From an uncultured Aquimarina sp. (GTDB taxonomy: Bacteria > Bacteroidota > Bacteroidia > Flavobacteriales > Flavobacteriaceae), in the NCBI GenBank assembly GCA_947498815.1, contig CANMLU010000009.1, forward strand, positions 1-64,000: 64,000 nt of DNA. Reading direction: 5' to 3'. The notes under the pieces are model-generated. The model had not been told where the DNA came from and ran no database searches. It worked only from the letters and a program-made list of their open reading frames with translations. Both the position numbers and the translations under genes were made by a program. Shown in pieces: positions 1-8,689 of the stretch. Positions within the stretch are counted from its first letter, which is position 1. Every line of letters starts with the position of its first letter.

Positions 1-423
1 ACTTAGAGTGAATAGATAGTGTACCTTTTCCGTTCTTTAAAGTATAAAATATCTAAATACTAATCTAAAGGAGTGATCCGAGCTTGGGAGGATTGTATCG
101 AGATGTATTATGAAGAAACAGTTTTAGTTTATACATCAGAGTTTAGCAGGGTTCTCGATACCTGCCCGTCCGGTCAGGCGGGCAATTTTCCTTCATTACA
201 TTTCGAAAAATCACTCGAACTGACGGGCGTTTTTACGTCACCCTGAGCTTGTCGAAGGGTTGCATCCACCGTCTTCTTTTAGATACACTTTATTTCTAAC
301 AAATCACTACGGATTTCCGTATACAACCTGTATAATTTATTCGTAAATTAAGGGTGAAATTGTGTTCCTAGTAGTATAGGCACATTTCATACTAAACAAC
401 TATTAACCAACACATACATTCAC
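1..423. other. Intergenic stretch with one repeat copy
   Basis: No gene is visible before the start at 424. Positions 71-270 hold one copy of the dispersed repeat described at 9050-9582, in the opposite orientation, ending in the 'ccctgagcttgtcgaaggg' tail. Positions 1-70 and 271-423 are AT-rich; I see no clear promoter element in them. Confidence 0.7.
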
Positions 424-1911
424 ATGAAAACTAAATTCACTACCCCGATTTTGGCGATGCTTCTTATTTCTATAGTAGCATGTAAACCCGAAAAAAAAGA
501 ACCCACTCCTACCCATGATACCGCTTTTGTGTATCATAAAGTAATGCCCGAGGACTTTCCTGAGTTGGATATTCCCGGATTTTCATTCCCCGAGGATTCT
601 ACAACACTTAATAATTGGATTTATAAAAATGATACCTTAAATATATACACTCATGGTTGGGGTATCTGGGCTGGGTTAACCACCAAGACGCAACAAGAAG
701 TGGGAGGTCAAAAACTATTGGTCTACGAAACCTGGCTAACCCCCGAAGAAATGATAGACTCTATTCTTCAGAAACCCATAAAACGCTCCAACCGGGCCAA
801 TCTTAAGCAACCCAATCAATTTACGCATACAGGGCAAACGGTTAATGATAGCATTCATGAATCGGTTTCGTATAGCCCGGCAGCAGCAAATCACGCCATT
901 ACCAATAAATTATTTTTGGCCACTACACTATACGAGTATGCACAAAGCGGAAGGGCACAAATACCGGCATTCCCTAATGATGCGATCACGATCAAACCTG
1001 TATTTAAGGTATTGCCGGTATCTTCAGAAAAGAAACAAACCAAATTTGCGATTTCTACCTGGCATGGCACTATTGATTCGCTTGCCGCCTACCCCGAAAA
1101 AGACTGGCACTCTGCAGTATATGTCGATGTTACCAATACCAGCCATGGAGACGGGAGTCAATTATTATTTCCGGATAGTGAGACAGCACCTCCTCCTACC
1201 GAAGCCACGACCTATAATCTTAATGATTTTATTCATTATACCATGAATGCAGAAGACGTGCATTTCTTTAATAAAGAGTTTACCGAAAATACGGGTAATC
1301 AAATGGACGCCAAACCCGGAGATGTAGCTATCCTGGTAGGCATGCATGTGACCACACGAGAAAACGTACGATGGACCTGGCAAACCTTTTGGTGGGCACC
1401 AGATCCAAACAATCCCCCTGCACCAAGCTCCAAGGCCATTGCCGATCAAAGACCAGATGCCTTATCAAAAGAAGCGGCACACTATGCCATGGCCGTAGCC
1501 TATTATATGATCAATCCACAAGAACCTTACGACGGTACAACTATTACCGGGCAACCCAATTATGCCTTCAACCCATATCTCGAAGCTGGTTTTGGGCCCA
1601 AGGTATTTGATGACGATCTTAGTATTATTCATACCAAAGACGGAGATACCATACCTACCTATGTGGGGGTACGCACCAATTGTATGAGTTGTCATTTTAT
1701 GGCTACCATAAATCCAAAGCTTTTGGACAGCACTTCGAACTCTAGTACGCCTTATATAGGTAATGCCTATGTAGGTTTAAATGATAGTATTTTTAACGGA
1801 CAGCTAAAACTGGATTTTGCATGGTCTATCGAGGGTAATGTGGATACCACAGGTTTTAAAGCATTTATGAAAAAGTATGCCGATAAACTCGACACTAGCT
1901 CCGCGCAATAA
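424..1911 (+). CDS. Haem-binding (CxxCH) lipoprotein, cytochrome-c-like
   Basis: The 495-residue product has a short signal peptide ending in a lipobox with Cys20, so it is probably a lipoprotein of the periplasm or outer membrane. One c-type haem motif, C420-M-S-C423-H424, lies near the C-terminus, so covalent attachment of a single haem is likely. The rest has no domain I can name, and the length is much greater than a simple cytochrome c. The ATG at 424 is directly followed by the signal peptide, which supports this start. The next gene lies 99 bases downstream on the same strand; co-transcription is possible but nothing proves it. Substrate and partners are unknown; a redox enzyme subunit or electron carrier is inference from the haem motif only. 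Confidence 0.75.
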   Translation: MKTKFTTPILAMLLISIVACKPEKKEPTPTHDTAFVYHKVMPEDFPELDIPGFSFPEDSTTLNNWIYKNDTLNIYTHGWGIWAGLTTKTQQEVGGQKLLVYETWLTPEEMIDSILQKPIKRSNRANLKQPNQFTHTGQTVNDSIHESVSYSPAAANHAITNKLFLATTLYEYAQSGRAQIPAFPNDAITIKPVFKVLPVSSEKKQTKFAISTWHGTIDSLAAYPEKDWHSAVYVDVTNTSHGDGSQLLFPDSETAPPPTEATTYNLNDFIHYTMNAEDVHFFNKEFTENTGNQMDAKPGDVAILVGMHVTTRENVRWTWQTFWWAPDPNNPPAPSSKAIADQRPDALSKEAAHYAMAVAYYMINPQEPYDGTTITGQPNYAFNPYLEAGFGPKVFDDDLSIIHTKDGDTIPTYVGVRTNCMSCHFMATINPKLLDSTSNSSTPYIGNAYVGLNDSIFNGQLKLDFAWSIEGNVDTTGFKAFMKKYADKLDTSSAQ

Positions 1912-2010
1912 CACATAAAATAATTTCTAACCTACCGATAATCTGTATATATAAAAGTGATAACAGCGATTGTCATCCACCAACCCGTAAACACTTAAAA
2001 CCTAAAACCA

Positions 2011-3198
2011 ATGGAAAAATTTACCACATCACAAGATGGTATCACCTACCTGATCAAAAAAGCGACGACCGATGATTGGGACCTGATCGTACAATCCCTA
2101 AACCTTGCCAAAAACAAGGCCCGGCAGTCCCTTAATCAAGATCTGTTTGACTCGTTACGCTGGCCTACCGATATGTACTCCTATGTGAATTATCTCGCCG
2201 ATTTTTGCAGGTGGATCCCACAGCAAAGTGGTGAGATCGCCTGGCGAAAGCCTGGCACACTGCATAGTCAAGAAGTATACGACAGGCTATGCCATTATTA
2301 CTATTTGGTAGATCAACAAACCACCAGTGGTACCATTGTGCAAAACATACCCTGGTTTAGTCAATTTTTGATCGATATGGCCAATCTTTGGGGAGACTTT
2401 TTAAACACCCCCGAATCTTTTAATGAAACGATATTACATTCTTTTATCACTTTTTCTCCGCAATACCGAGTGCAAGACTCGATGGTGGGTGGCAAACCCA
2501 ATGCCCCTTGGAACAGTTTTAATGATTTTTTTGCACGCGAATTAAACCCTGGCCTGCGCCCGATCGACTCGCCAAATGATAATAGTGTGGTAACCACCCC
2601 TGCCGATTGCACCTTTCGAAAAAAATATGCCATCGACCAAAACTCGAATATCCCAGAAATTGTCGTAAAACAAACCCACCGTTTCGGCAATATCAATCAA
2701 CTCTTAGAAAAAAGCCAATATGCCGATAGCTTTGCCAACGGGACTTTTGTTCATTATTTCCTGGGGCCGTATTCGTATCACCGATTTCATGTGCCCGTTT
2801 CGGGAGTGATAAAAGAATCGTATGCCATAAAAGGATTAACATTTTTGGAAGTTAATGTGGCTGGCAACGGGCAGTTTGATGCCCCCGATAATGCCGAGAA
2901 CGGCTATCAGTTTTTACAAGCTAGGGGGATTATTACCATCGATACCACCAACTCACCCCATGGTGATATAGGTATTGTTGCGGTAATCCCCGTGGGGATG
3001 TGCCAGGTATCCTCGGTGCATATGACAGCGACACCAGGAGCCAGGCTGGCAAAAGGAGACGAGTTTGGCTTTTTTAAATTTGGCGGATCGGATATTATCC
3101 TACTGTTCCAGGAAGGCAAAAGCCCCGTGATCGAAGAATGCAGTAACTATCGCCATTATGGCAATTCGATAAGTAGTTGCCCACCGGTATACGAGTAG
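2011..3198 (+). CDS. Phosphatidylserine decarboxylase-like protein (PSDC-type)
   Basis: The 395-residue protein carries the C-terminal phosphatidylserine decarboxylase fold: 'YHRFHVPVSG' around residue 255, 'VHMTATPG' around 332, and the self-cleavage region G358-G359-S360 followed by D and hydrophobic residues. In this family Ser360 would become the pyruvoyl group after autoproteolysis. The site is GGS rather than the LGST of housekeeping enzymes. The roughly 170-residue N-terminal extension fits the PSDC N-terminal domain seen in accessory copies. There is no signal peptide. Housekeeping PSDs are about 210-320 residues, so this is probably a paralogue with another amino-acid or lipid substrate; that last point is inference. 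Confidence 0.85.
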   Translation: MEKFTTSQDGITYLIKKATTDDWDLIVQSLNLAKNKARQSLNQDLFDSLRWPTDMYSYVNYLADFCRWIPQQSGEIAWRKPGTLHSQEVYDRLCHYYYLVDQQTTSGTIVQNIPWFSQFLIDMANLWGDFLNTPESFNETILHSFITFSPQYRVQDSMVGGKPNAPWNSFNDFFARELNPGLRPIDSPNDNSVVTTPADCTFRKKYAIDQNSNIPEIVVKQTHRFGNINQLLEKSQYADSFANGTFVHYFLGPYSYHRFHVPVSGVIKESYAIKGLTFLEVNVAGNGQFDAPDNAENGYQFLQARGIITIDTTNSPHGDIGIVAVIPVGMCQVSSVHMTATPGARLAKGDEFGFFKFGGSDIILLFQEGKSPVIEECSNYRHYGNSISSCPPVYE

Positions 3199-3210
3199 TA
3201 AAACCTTAAA

Positions 3211-3241
3211 GTCCATGGTCCATAGCTAATAGACCATGGAC
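3211..3241. repeat. 10-bp perfect inverted repeat
   Basis: The arms gtccatggtc (3211-3220) and gaccatggac (3232-3241) are exactly complementary around an 11-base loop, 12 bases after the stop of the decarboxylase-like gene. There is no T-run, so it is a weak candidate for an intrinsic terminator; it may instead belong to the simple repeat that follows. Confidence 0.5.
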
Positions 3242-3309
3242 TATTGACTATCAACCATCGACTATCGACTATTGACTATTGACTATCGACTATTCACTAT
3301 CGACTATTA
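3239..3309. repeat. Degenerate GACTAT tandem repeat
   Basis: About seventy bases are built from variants of a 7-base unit, gactatt/gactatc, joined head to tail with single-base changes. It starts on the 3' arm of the inverted repeat and ends just before a 'tcaccctgggcctgtcgaaggg' motif related to the dispersed repeats. No coding potential. Confidence 0.75.
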
Positions 3310-3445
3310 ATTGTCACCCTGGGCCTGTCGAAGGGCATACAAAAAAATTAAACACCTCCAACTGCGGTTTCCCGTAAGGAATTGTAAAAAGTTGGTTGTA
3401 GGTTGGTAGACCAAAATATAGAGAAAAAAGAAATTGCTTGTATAC

Positions 3446-3458
3446 AATTGTTGTGGTG
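3446..3458. repeat. Left 13-bp arm flanking the RT gene
   Basis: aattgttgtggtg here is the exact reverse complement of caccacaacaatt at 5610-5622, just past the RT stop codon. The two arms therefore bracket the RT gene with 32 bases to its start and 10 bases from its stop. Confidence 0.6.
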
Positions 3459-3490
3459 CATTTGACCAACTTAAACCTTCAAAAAACTGA

Positions 3491-5599
3491 ATGAATCAAT
3501 ACGATAAACTCTTAACTGTAGAAAATTTTGAATTAGCATTCTATAGATTAAAAACAGCGCAGCGTAACCTATATAAGAGTATCTATTATTCAGATTTAAA
3601 AATTTTCGAAACCTTTTTACAATCGAATATTCAAACCTTAATTGAACAATTAAAAACAAAAACTTATAAACCTGAAAGAGCTCACAAAATTTTTATCCCA
3701 AAAAAGAATGAACTGGTTCGACCTCTTTCAATGTTAAAATTTACTGATATGCTTATATATCAAGCAACAGTAAACATAATTGCTGATACTTCATACGATA
3801 AGATAGCACCACTTTATGAAAACACAATTTTTGGGAATATCGTAAACCCTTCATACACCAATGAAATAGATAAAATATTTTTCTTTCAACCTTGGAAAAA
3901 GAGTTGGAAAAAATTTAGTGAACGTTCTATCAAATATTTTGATGAAGGTTATAAATTCTTGTCGGAATTTGATATAGCATCATTTTTTGATACGATTGAC
4001 CATAATATCTTGTTTCAGATTCTAAAAAAGAACTATGGAATTGAAGATGATATTATTGAATTACTAGAAGATTGTCTAGAAATTTGGACGGGAGACTTTA
4101 ATCATAAAACTTTTATTTCCAAACACGGAATACCTCAAGGTCCTTTAGCTTCAGCATTTTTAGCTGATTTGTATTTAATATATCTTGATGAAGAAATTAC
4201 AACAAAAGGTAAGCTAGAAATTAAATATTTAAGATACGTAGATGATATTAGAATATTTAGTCAAGATAAAAAAGTTTCAAGAAAAGCAATAGCAGCTTTA
4301 GATTTAATTTCAAGAGATTTAGGATTAATACCTCAAGGAAATAAAATATCAACAAAAGAAATTGTTGACATAAAAAAAGAACTTAAAGTTCAAAACAACA
4401 AGTTTTCAGCAATAAATAAAGAATATTTAAAAGAAACCGATGGTAAGCCTCAAAAAGCACTAAAGGCAAAAACCCATCGTCAGTTAAAAAAGAGGTTTCT
4501 CGATTGCTTTGAAAAAGACGACCAAATAAGGAAGGAAGATTATTTAGATAAAACAATAGTAGGATTTTCTCTTTTTAAATTAAATAAAGATGATGAAATA
4601 AAAAAAATCATTATTTCAAATCACGAGTTACTTCTTACCCAATTTGAGGGAATTTTATTTTACTTACAAAAACATTATAACGATTCTGAAGATGTTCTGT
4701 CTTTTTTAAATTTGGTTCTAGAAGATGAAGACATTTTATTTCACCATCTTACAGCGTTAATATTCAAATGGTTCCCAAACATTGAGTTCAACGAAAATAT
4801 CTTTGAAAAATATATATCTAAAGGTAACAGAAATTGGCTTGTTAGATATTATATGATTGATTGGTTATACCATAATAACAAAAACGAATTATTTGAACTA
4901 TTATTAGTCGAGAATGGCGGAAATTATTTTATTGAAAGAAAAATAAACGATTATAAATTTATTTCATCCAAAGACAATACTTTTAAAAAGCTTTTTACCA
5001 TTAGGCTACTAAAGGACAAAAATGATTTATTAGCTCTTCAAGGCTTGTATTTATCAATACGTAACCTGAGTATATTTTTAGGTCTAGAAGTTAATAATGA
5101 TTATAACACTTATGTCAAAAGAATAAAAGGAGGAATTTTCGAGGATTATATTATTCAAACTCTAAAAAACAACTATAACATACCTAATCCCGAAACATTT
5201 TTCAATAGAAACATTTGGGATGATGACGATATTTATGATGTATTAAACGAATCTTTACTTGCATATGAAAAATTTAGATTTAGTGAACCATCTATAGCTA
5301 TTTTAAATTTAAATATATTTAATAACTTGTGTTTTGACAAAATATGTAAACGTTTAGAGATCAACAAGCCAGCAAATGAGTTCGGTGTTAATCTAGATGC
5401 CAAAATTATTAATGACGAGCTTCCAAAAGCCAATAGATATTGGATTGAAATCAATTCAAAGCGAAATCAAAAAACCGAAGCTCATCCCTATGATAAATAT
5501 GGTAAGGTTAGAGTTAAGATAGATAAAAATGAATTAATTAAATTACACGGTAAGCAAATTGAATCACTAAAAGAAATTTGTCTGTACCGAAAATATTGA
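3491..5599 (+). CDS. Reverse transcriptase of the defence (UG/Abi-like) type
   Basis: This 702-residue protein has the RT core in its first 300 residues: motif A F160-D161 with 'SFFD' to 167, motif B G213-I-P-Q-G-P218, and the catalytic YVDD box at 249-252. The N-terminal part resembles the RT0 and finger regions. There is no maturase, HNH endonuclease or integrase domain and I see no retron VTG motif, so it is neither a group II intron RT nor an ordinary retron RT. Residues about 330-700 are mostly predicted helix without a known motif, as in Abi/UG RTs whose C-terminus is an alpha-repeat. A trypsin-like protease gene follows after 98 bases on the same strand. Role in phage defence is inferred from the family; the exact subgroup cannot be fixed by eye. 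Confidence 0.88.
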   Translation: MNQYDKLLTVENFELAFYRLKTAQRNLYKSIYYSDLKIFETFLQSNIQTLIEQLKTKTYKPERAHKIFIPKKNELVRPLSMLKFTDMLIYQATVNIIADTSYDKIAPLYENTIFGNIVNPSYTNEIDKIFFFQPWKKSWKKFSERSIKYFDEGYKFLSEFDIASFFDTIDHNILFQILKKNYGIEDDIIELLEDCLEIWTGDFNHKTFISKHGIPQGPLASAFLADLYLIYLDEEITTKGKLEIKYLRYVDDIRIFSQDKKVSRKAIAALDLISRDLGLIPQGNKISTKEIVDIKKELKVQNNKFSAINKEYLKETDGKPQKALKAKTHRQLKKRFLDCFEKDDQIRKEDYLDKTIVGFSLFKLNKDDEIKKIIISNHELLLTQFEGILFYLQKHYNDSEDVLSFLNLVLEDEDILFHHLTALIFKWFPNIEFNENIFEKYISKGNRNWLVRYYMIDWLYHNNKNELFELLLVENGGNYFIERKINDYKFISSKDNTFKKLFTIRLLKDKNDLLALQGLYLSIRNLSIFLGLEVNNDYNTYVKRIKGGIFEDYIIQTLKNNYNIPNPETFFNRNIWDDDDIYDVLNESLLAYEKFRFSEPSIAILNLNIFNNLCFDKICKRLEINKPANEFGVNLDAKIINDELPKANRYWIEINSKRNQKTEAHPYDKYGKVRVKIDKNELIKLHGKQIESLKEICLYRKY

Positions 5600-5609
5600 A
5601 AAAAAACGA

Positions 5610-5622
5610 CACCACAACAATT
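5610..5622. repeat. Right 13-bp arm flanking the RT gene
   Basis: caccacaacaatt is the inverted partner of 3446-3458. It leads directly into the hairpin at 5621-5684. Confidence 0.6.
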
Positions 5623-5684
5623 TGCATAGTACATGTGCACCCTTCGGGGTGCAAACGCACCATACAAGAGGCGTATTATGCAAT
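5621..5684. other. Structured spacer between RT and protease genes
   Basis: ttgcatagtac (5622-5632) pairs with gtattatgcaa near 5674-5684 with one G-T wobble, and an inner hairpin is formed by tgcaccc-ttcg-gggtgca. The nested fold could be a non-coding RNA, an intercistronic processing element or a recombination site. It has no T-run after it, so I do not call it a terminator. Confidence 0.5.
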
Positions 5685-5697
5685 AATAACAAAGTGA

Positions 5698-6702
5698 ATG
5701 GAATCACCTGAATCACTACTTCTAAAAAATATTGAGGAATCAAGAAAAGTAATAAGATTTTTTCTGGCAAAAGTTATTGATCAGGTTTTTTTTGAAGACA
5801 TTAAAAATAAACTCCTTGAAGAAGGACAAAAAGATGTAGAACAAAACAGGATAAATTTGGGGATGTTTTCGTTATATGAATTTGGATTATATTTCGGATC
5901 ATATAAGAGAATAATCACCAACACCACCATCAGTAGATTAGTTCAAAATTTCATGCTTGAGCCAGCAAATATCCAAATTAGAGGGATGCATTATTATCAA
6001 TTAAATGAAAAGTATGTAAAATCACTTTTTGAACTTGGAGTGATTGAAAATTTACTTTTTGGCTTTCAATATGTAATCAATAAATACAGACATTCAGTAT
6101 TCAAAATAGAGAACACTTTAAAAAATGGTGATAAAGGAATTGGAACTGGTTATCTAATTAGTTTAGGGTCAAATTTAATAATAGTTACCAATGAACATGT
6201 TACAGCCAATAATCAGAAATTGAAATTGTTTTCTGTAATTGATCAAGAATATAAATTTGAGCTTGTTTATGAAAATAAAACAAAGGATATTTCATTCTTA
6301 AAATTGGATTTACAGAAAGAAAGTGTCGAAACATTCGTCGAAAAACACATACCGATTCCAATCAAATCTCAAATTGAACCTCTTAAGGAAATTATAACAA
6401 TTGGTTACCCATCAATTCCATTTTCAAGAGAAGCTTATCAAGTTTATCACAAAGGAGAAATAAACTCACAAATCGAAGATTATCAAGGAAATAAATTATT
6501 CATTATCTCAGCAAAAACATCTTCTGGAAATAGTGGAAGTCCCGTAATTGATAATTCTGGAATGGTATTAGGTACAATAACTCGAGAGTTATTTGACAAA
6601 GGAGAATTAGAGAGAAAAGGTAAACTTCCTTATTATGCAGTAATTCCATCGATTGAAACTATAAATTGTTTCAACGATTTAGGAAAACAAATAAGCATAT
6701 AA
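5698..6702 (+). CDS. Trypsin-like serine protease with N-terminal accessory domain
   Basis: The last two thirds of this 334-residue protein form a chymotrypsin-fold protease. The triad is readable: His167 in 'TNEHV', Asp197 in 'TKDISF', and Ser279 in 'SSGNSGSPV', the classical GNSGSP. Residues 1-130 form a helical domain of unknown type. There is no signal peptide, so it should act in the cytoplasm, unlike most DegP/HtrA relatives, and there is no PDZ domain. It follows the RT gene by 98 bases with similar AT-rich codon use and could be the effector of an RT-based defence module (inference). Proteases have been reported beside some prokaryotic RTs, but I cannot check this exact pairing here. 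Confidence 0.85.
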   Translation: MESPESLLLKNIEESRKVIRFFLAKVIDQVFFEDIKNKLLEEGQKDVEQNRINLGMFSLYEFGLYFGSYKRIITNTTISRLVQNFMLEPANIQIRGMHYYQLNEKYVKSLFELGVIENLLFGFQYVINKYRHSVFKIENTLKNGDKGIGTGYLISLGSNLIIVTNEHVTANNQKLKLFSVIDQEYKFELVYENKTKDISFLKLDLQKESVETFVEKHIPIPIKSQIEPLKEIITIGYPSIPFSREAYQVYHKGEINSQIEDYQGNKLFIISAKTSSGNSGSPVIDNSGMVLGTITRELFDKGELERKGKLPYYAVIPSIETINCFNDLGKQISI

Positions 6703-7016
6703 CAAGGTGTAAAATGCATTGAAACACCCGCTTGACTAGCTGTAGCCATATGTCTTGTCCTGAAATAGGTTTACACAAAAGTGTAAACCTATTTCAGGAC
6801 AAGACAGGGCAAATCAGAAAAAAAGAGAATATATAAAATCTGTTTTAAAGGAACCTGCATATAGATTCAACGAAAATTTTGCCTTAGAAAAAAAGTAAAG
6901 TTTGGCAACAATGTGTATTGTTAATTGCTAGTTCCGTGTGTATTCGTTTTCTTTTACTAATTTAGACCTAGCCAATACAACTAACTATACACGAACACAT
7001 TTTACTACCATAAACT
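6703..7016. other. Intergenic stretch with IS-end-like palindrome
   Basis: After the protease stop comes 'aacaaggtgtaaaatgcatt', then the 26-bp palindrome at 6751-6806, then a short open stretch ending at the stop at 6896-6898, then 'tttggcaacaatgtgtatt', a type of sequence common between accessory genes of this group. No complete gene is visible. Confidence 0.6.
6751..6806. repeat. 26-bp perfect palindrome with AAAA loop
   Basis: The arms 6751-6776 and 6781-6806 are perfectly complementary and separated by four A. The outer part, tgtcctgaaataggtttacac, has the look of an IS3-type terminal inverted repeat. Two such ends meeting head to head would be the remnant of an element whose interior was lost. 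A transcription terminator is less likely as no T-run follows. Confidence 0.8.
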
Positions 7017-7754
7017 ATGAATAAAGACTTTGAAGGTTGGATGCTCAATTTACTAAGAGACATCTTATTAAAAAATAGAGACCATTTCAATAGAATTTCC
7101 GATCAGTCAGATAAGATTGTGGTTTGGCTTGTAGGTTTTTCAATAGCCTCCATTACCTTATCTATTGGGAACAAAGAGTTAGTTAATTCTATAATTCCTA
7201 ATATTTCAGGAACTATTTTGATTTTTAGTGCTTTAACATCAATATTCGGTATTCTTTACAGAATAATGCTTTATCTATATCAAACATTTGAAATTCAAAT
7301 CCTAATGAATTTCGAAGGTTTTATTGAGGGATATAACGACCCTCCAGAAATCCACTTTGGTAGAAACATTGCAGATTCAGACAATTACGATGACATAGTT
7401 GACTACCTAAAAATTGATTTCGACATCGATTTTGAAAAACCTAACCTCGTCAACGCAACACCAGAAGAATCCAATATTGCACGAGTAAATTTGATTGAAT
7501 ATTACAATTCTTTAAATAACTGGCACAATAACAATTTAGAAACGCAGATTCAAAACATTAAGGATACCTTAAAATTGCATTTAGGATATTCTCAAAAAAA
7601 ATTGGATAGCATTTTCAATCCAAAAGAACCTAAAGTTAAACTAACTACGGCTTATTGGTTTTGCCTTTACTCAGCGGTAACACTCTTTTTAATGTGCTGT
7701 GCATCATTTACAACCGGAATGATATTTCTTTTAATAAAGTATCTAATTGCTTAA
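7017..7754 (+). CDS. Membrane protein with three predicted TM helices
   Basis: I do not recognise this 245-residue protein. It shows a charged N-terminus, two hydrophobic helices at about 34-54 and 60-85, a soluble middle part rich in Asp, Asn and Glu (about 95-205), and a third helix at about 215-242. The two close N-terminal helices followed by a soluble region recall SLATT-type and other 2TM defence effectors, but no diagnostic motif is present and I do not assign it. It sits alone between the palindrome region and an orphan paralogue gene, in the accessory part of the window. Confidence 0.8.
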   Translation: MNKDFEGWMLNLLRDILLKNRDHFNRISDQSDKIVVWLVGFSIASITLSIGNKELVNSIIPNISGTILIFSALTSIFGILYRIMLYLYQTFEIQILMNFEGFIEGYNDPPEIHFGRNIADSDNYDDIVDYLKIDFDIDFEKPNLVNATPEESNIARVNLIEYYNSLNNWHNNNLETQIQNIKDTLKLHLGYSQKKLDSIFNPKEPKVKLTTAYWFCLYSAVTLFLMCCASFTTGMIFLLIKYLIA

Positions 7755-7890
7755 ATCATGAGTTGCCTCCTGCTACCGCTAGTCTCTGACTAGTGGCTAC
7801 AAAAAACTTCAAATAAAAAATCCTCAGTTCCGAAAAATGAAACTGTGGTGATGTATCCTTGTGCCATTATTAATCGTAAAACATACATAT

Positions 7891-8376
7891 ATGGCACTAG
7901 AAAATTTAATTAGTGTAGATTTTAGTAACGAAGAAATCCAAAAACTATCCAAAGGGATCTCGTTAATCAAAGAGGCTTTAGAAGGTAAAACGATTAACCT
8001 TACTCCCGATCAACGATTGCAGTACGGGCGTATCGCCAATCAAAATAAATTGATCGTAGACAAAGCCAAAAGTTATATGGAGCAGCATCCCAACTGGGTG
8101 CCTCGCTTTTTGGACAAGCAAGAGTTTGATCGCGATTATACCTCTCGCCAACAAATAGAAACCCACGTGCAACAGCTCGAAAGCCTTACCCAGCAATTAC
8201 TAGACACCAAAACCTTGCTGGATCATGATAATTATACCAATACACTTTCTTTTTATCGCATGATGCGCTTTTTGGCCCGCGAAAACGAACCCGGTGCCAA
8301 ATCGGTGTACGAGGATATGAAAGTACTTTTTAAAAGAAACGGAGTAACCCCAAAACCTGTGGAGACGGAGGAGTAG
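7891..8376 (+). CDS. Conserved hypothetical protein, paralogue of 15068-15547
   Basis: Unknown function. The 161-residue product is predicted to be mostly helical, soluble and without signal peptide. It is clearly homologous to the protein at 15068-15547: both share 'RIANQNKLIVDKAKSYM', 'FLDK.EFDRDY', 'QQIETHVQ' and 'YRMMR' in the same order. I start at the ATG at 7891, ten codons inside a longer frame that begins with GTG at 7861, since the paralogue aligns from that Met (MALENL against MSLENL). Both copies are followed by an inverted-repeat motif with 'ctgggagagga.taagg.gaggg', so gene and downstream repeat were probably copied together. Confidence 0.85.
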   Translation: MALENLISVDFSNEEIQKLSKGISLIKEALEGKTINLTPDQRLQYGRIANQNKLIVDKAKSYMEQHPNWVPRFLDKQEFDRDYTSRQQIETHVQQLESLTQQLLDTKTLLDHDNYTNTLSFYRMMRFLARENEPGAKSVYEDMKVLFKRNGVTPKPVETEE

Positions 8377-8404
8377 TTAATCATTACTATAGAAACAACA
8401 GTTT

Positions 8405-8480
8405 CCTCTCCCCCTGGGAGAGGATTAAGGTGAGGGTTTTGAATTGAAAATCCCCTCATCCTAACCTTCTCCCCAAGGAG
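8405..8480. repeat. Inverted repeat, CTCCCC...GGGGAG type
   Basis: 'ctgggagaggattaaggtgaggg' in shortened form on the left pairs imperfectly with 'cccctcatcctaaccttctcc' on the right around an AT-rich centre. A half copy occurs at 15590-15631 after the paralogous gene. It is a mobile-palindrome type common in Bacteroidota intergenic DNA. Confidence 0.65.
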
Positions 8481-8498
8481 AAGGAACTCAAAAACCTA

Positions 8499-8594
8499 TT
8501 CTCGATACCTGCCCGTCCGGTCAGGCGGGCATTTTTCCTCTGTCACCTCAAACTTAGTCGAGAGGCCATTCGAAAAAACATTCGAATTGACGGT
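8499..8594 (-). repeat. Partial copy of the GIY-YIG-associated repeat
   Basis: It starts with 'ttctcgatacctgcccgtcc' and ends in 'attcgaattgacgg', matching the hairpin half of the family with several changes and an internal replacement. The distal half is missing. Confidence 0.7.
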
Positions 8595-8626
8595 TTTTTT
8601 ATTTATACAAATTTTGTTTTGACAAG

Positions 8627-8663
8627 AAAGACCCCAAAGGTTATACAATCCGAGGGGTCTTTT
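8627..8663 (+). terminator. Terminator-like hairpin
   Basis: aaagacccc (8627-8635) pairs with ggggtcttt (8654-8662). A run of T follows only within the arm. The nearest plus-strand gene ends at 8376, so the link is uncertain. Confidence 0.5.
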
Positions 8664-8689
8664 GCTATCTATAGGTCCTTCGAAACCTT

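Noticed and set aside
3491-5599. Group II intron or diversity-generating retroelement RT
   Set aside because: No maturase/HNH part, no intron-like flanks and no template/variable repeat pair were seen nearby.
5610-5700. Integron attC site after the RT gene
   Set aside because: The fold and 'acaaca'/'aacaaag' ends are suggestive, but the GTTRRRY core on the other side is missing and there is no integrase in the window.
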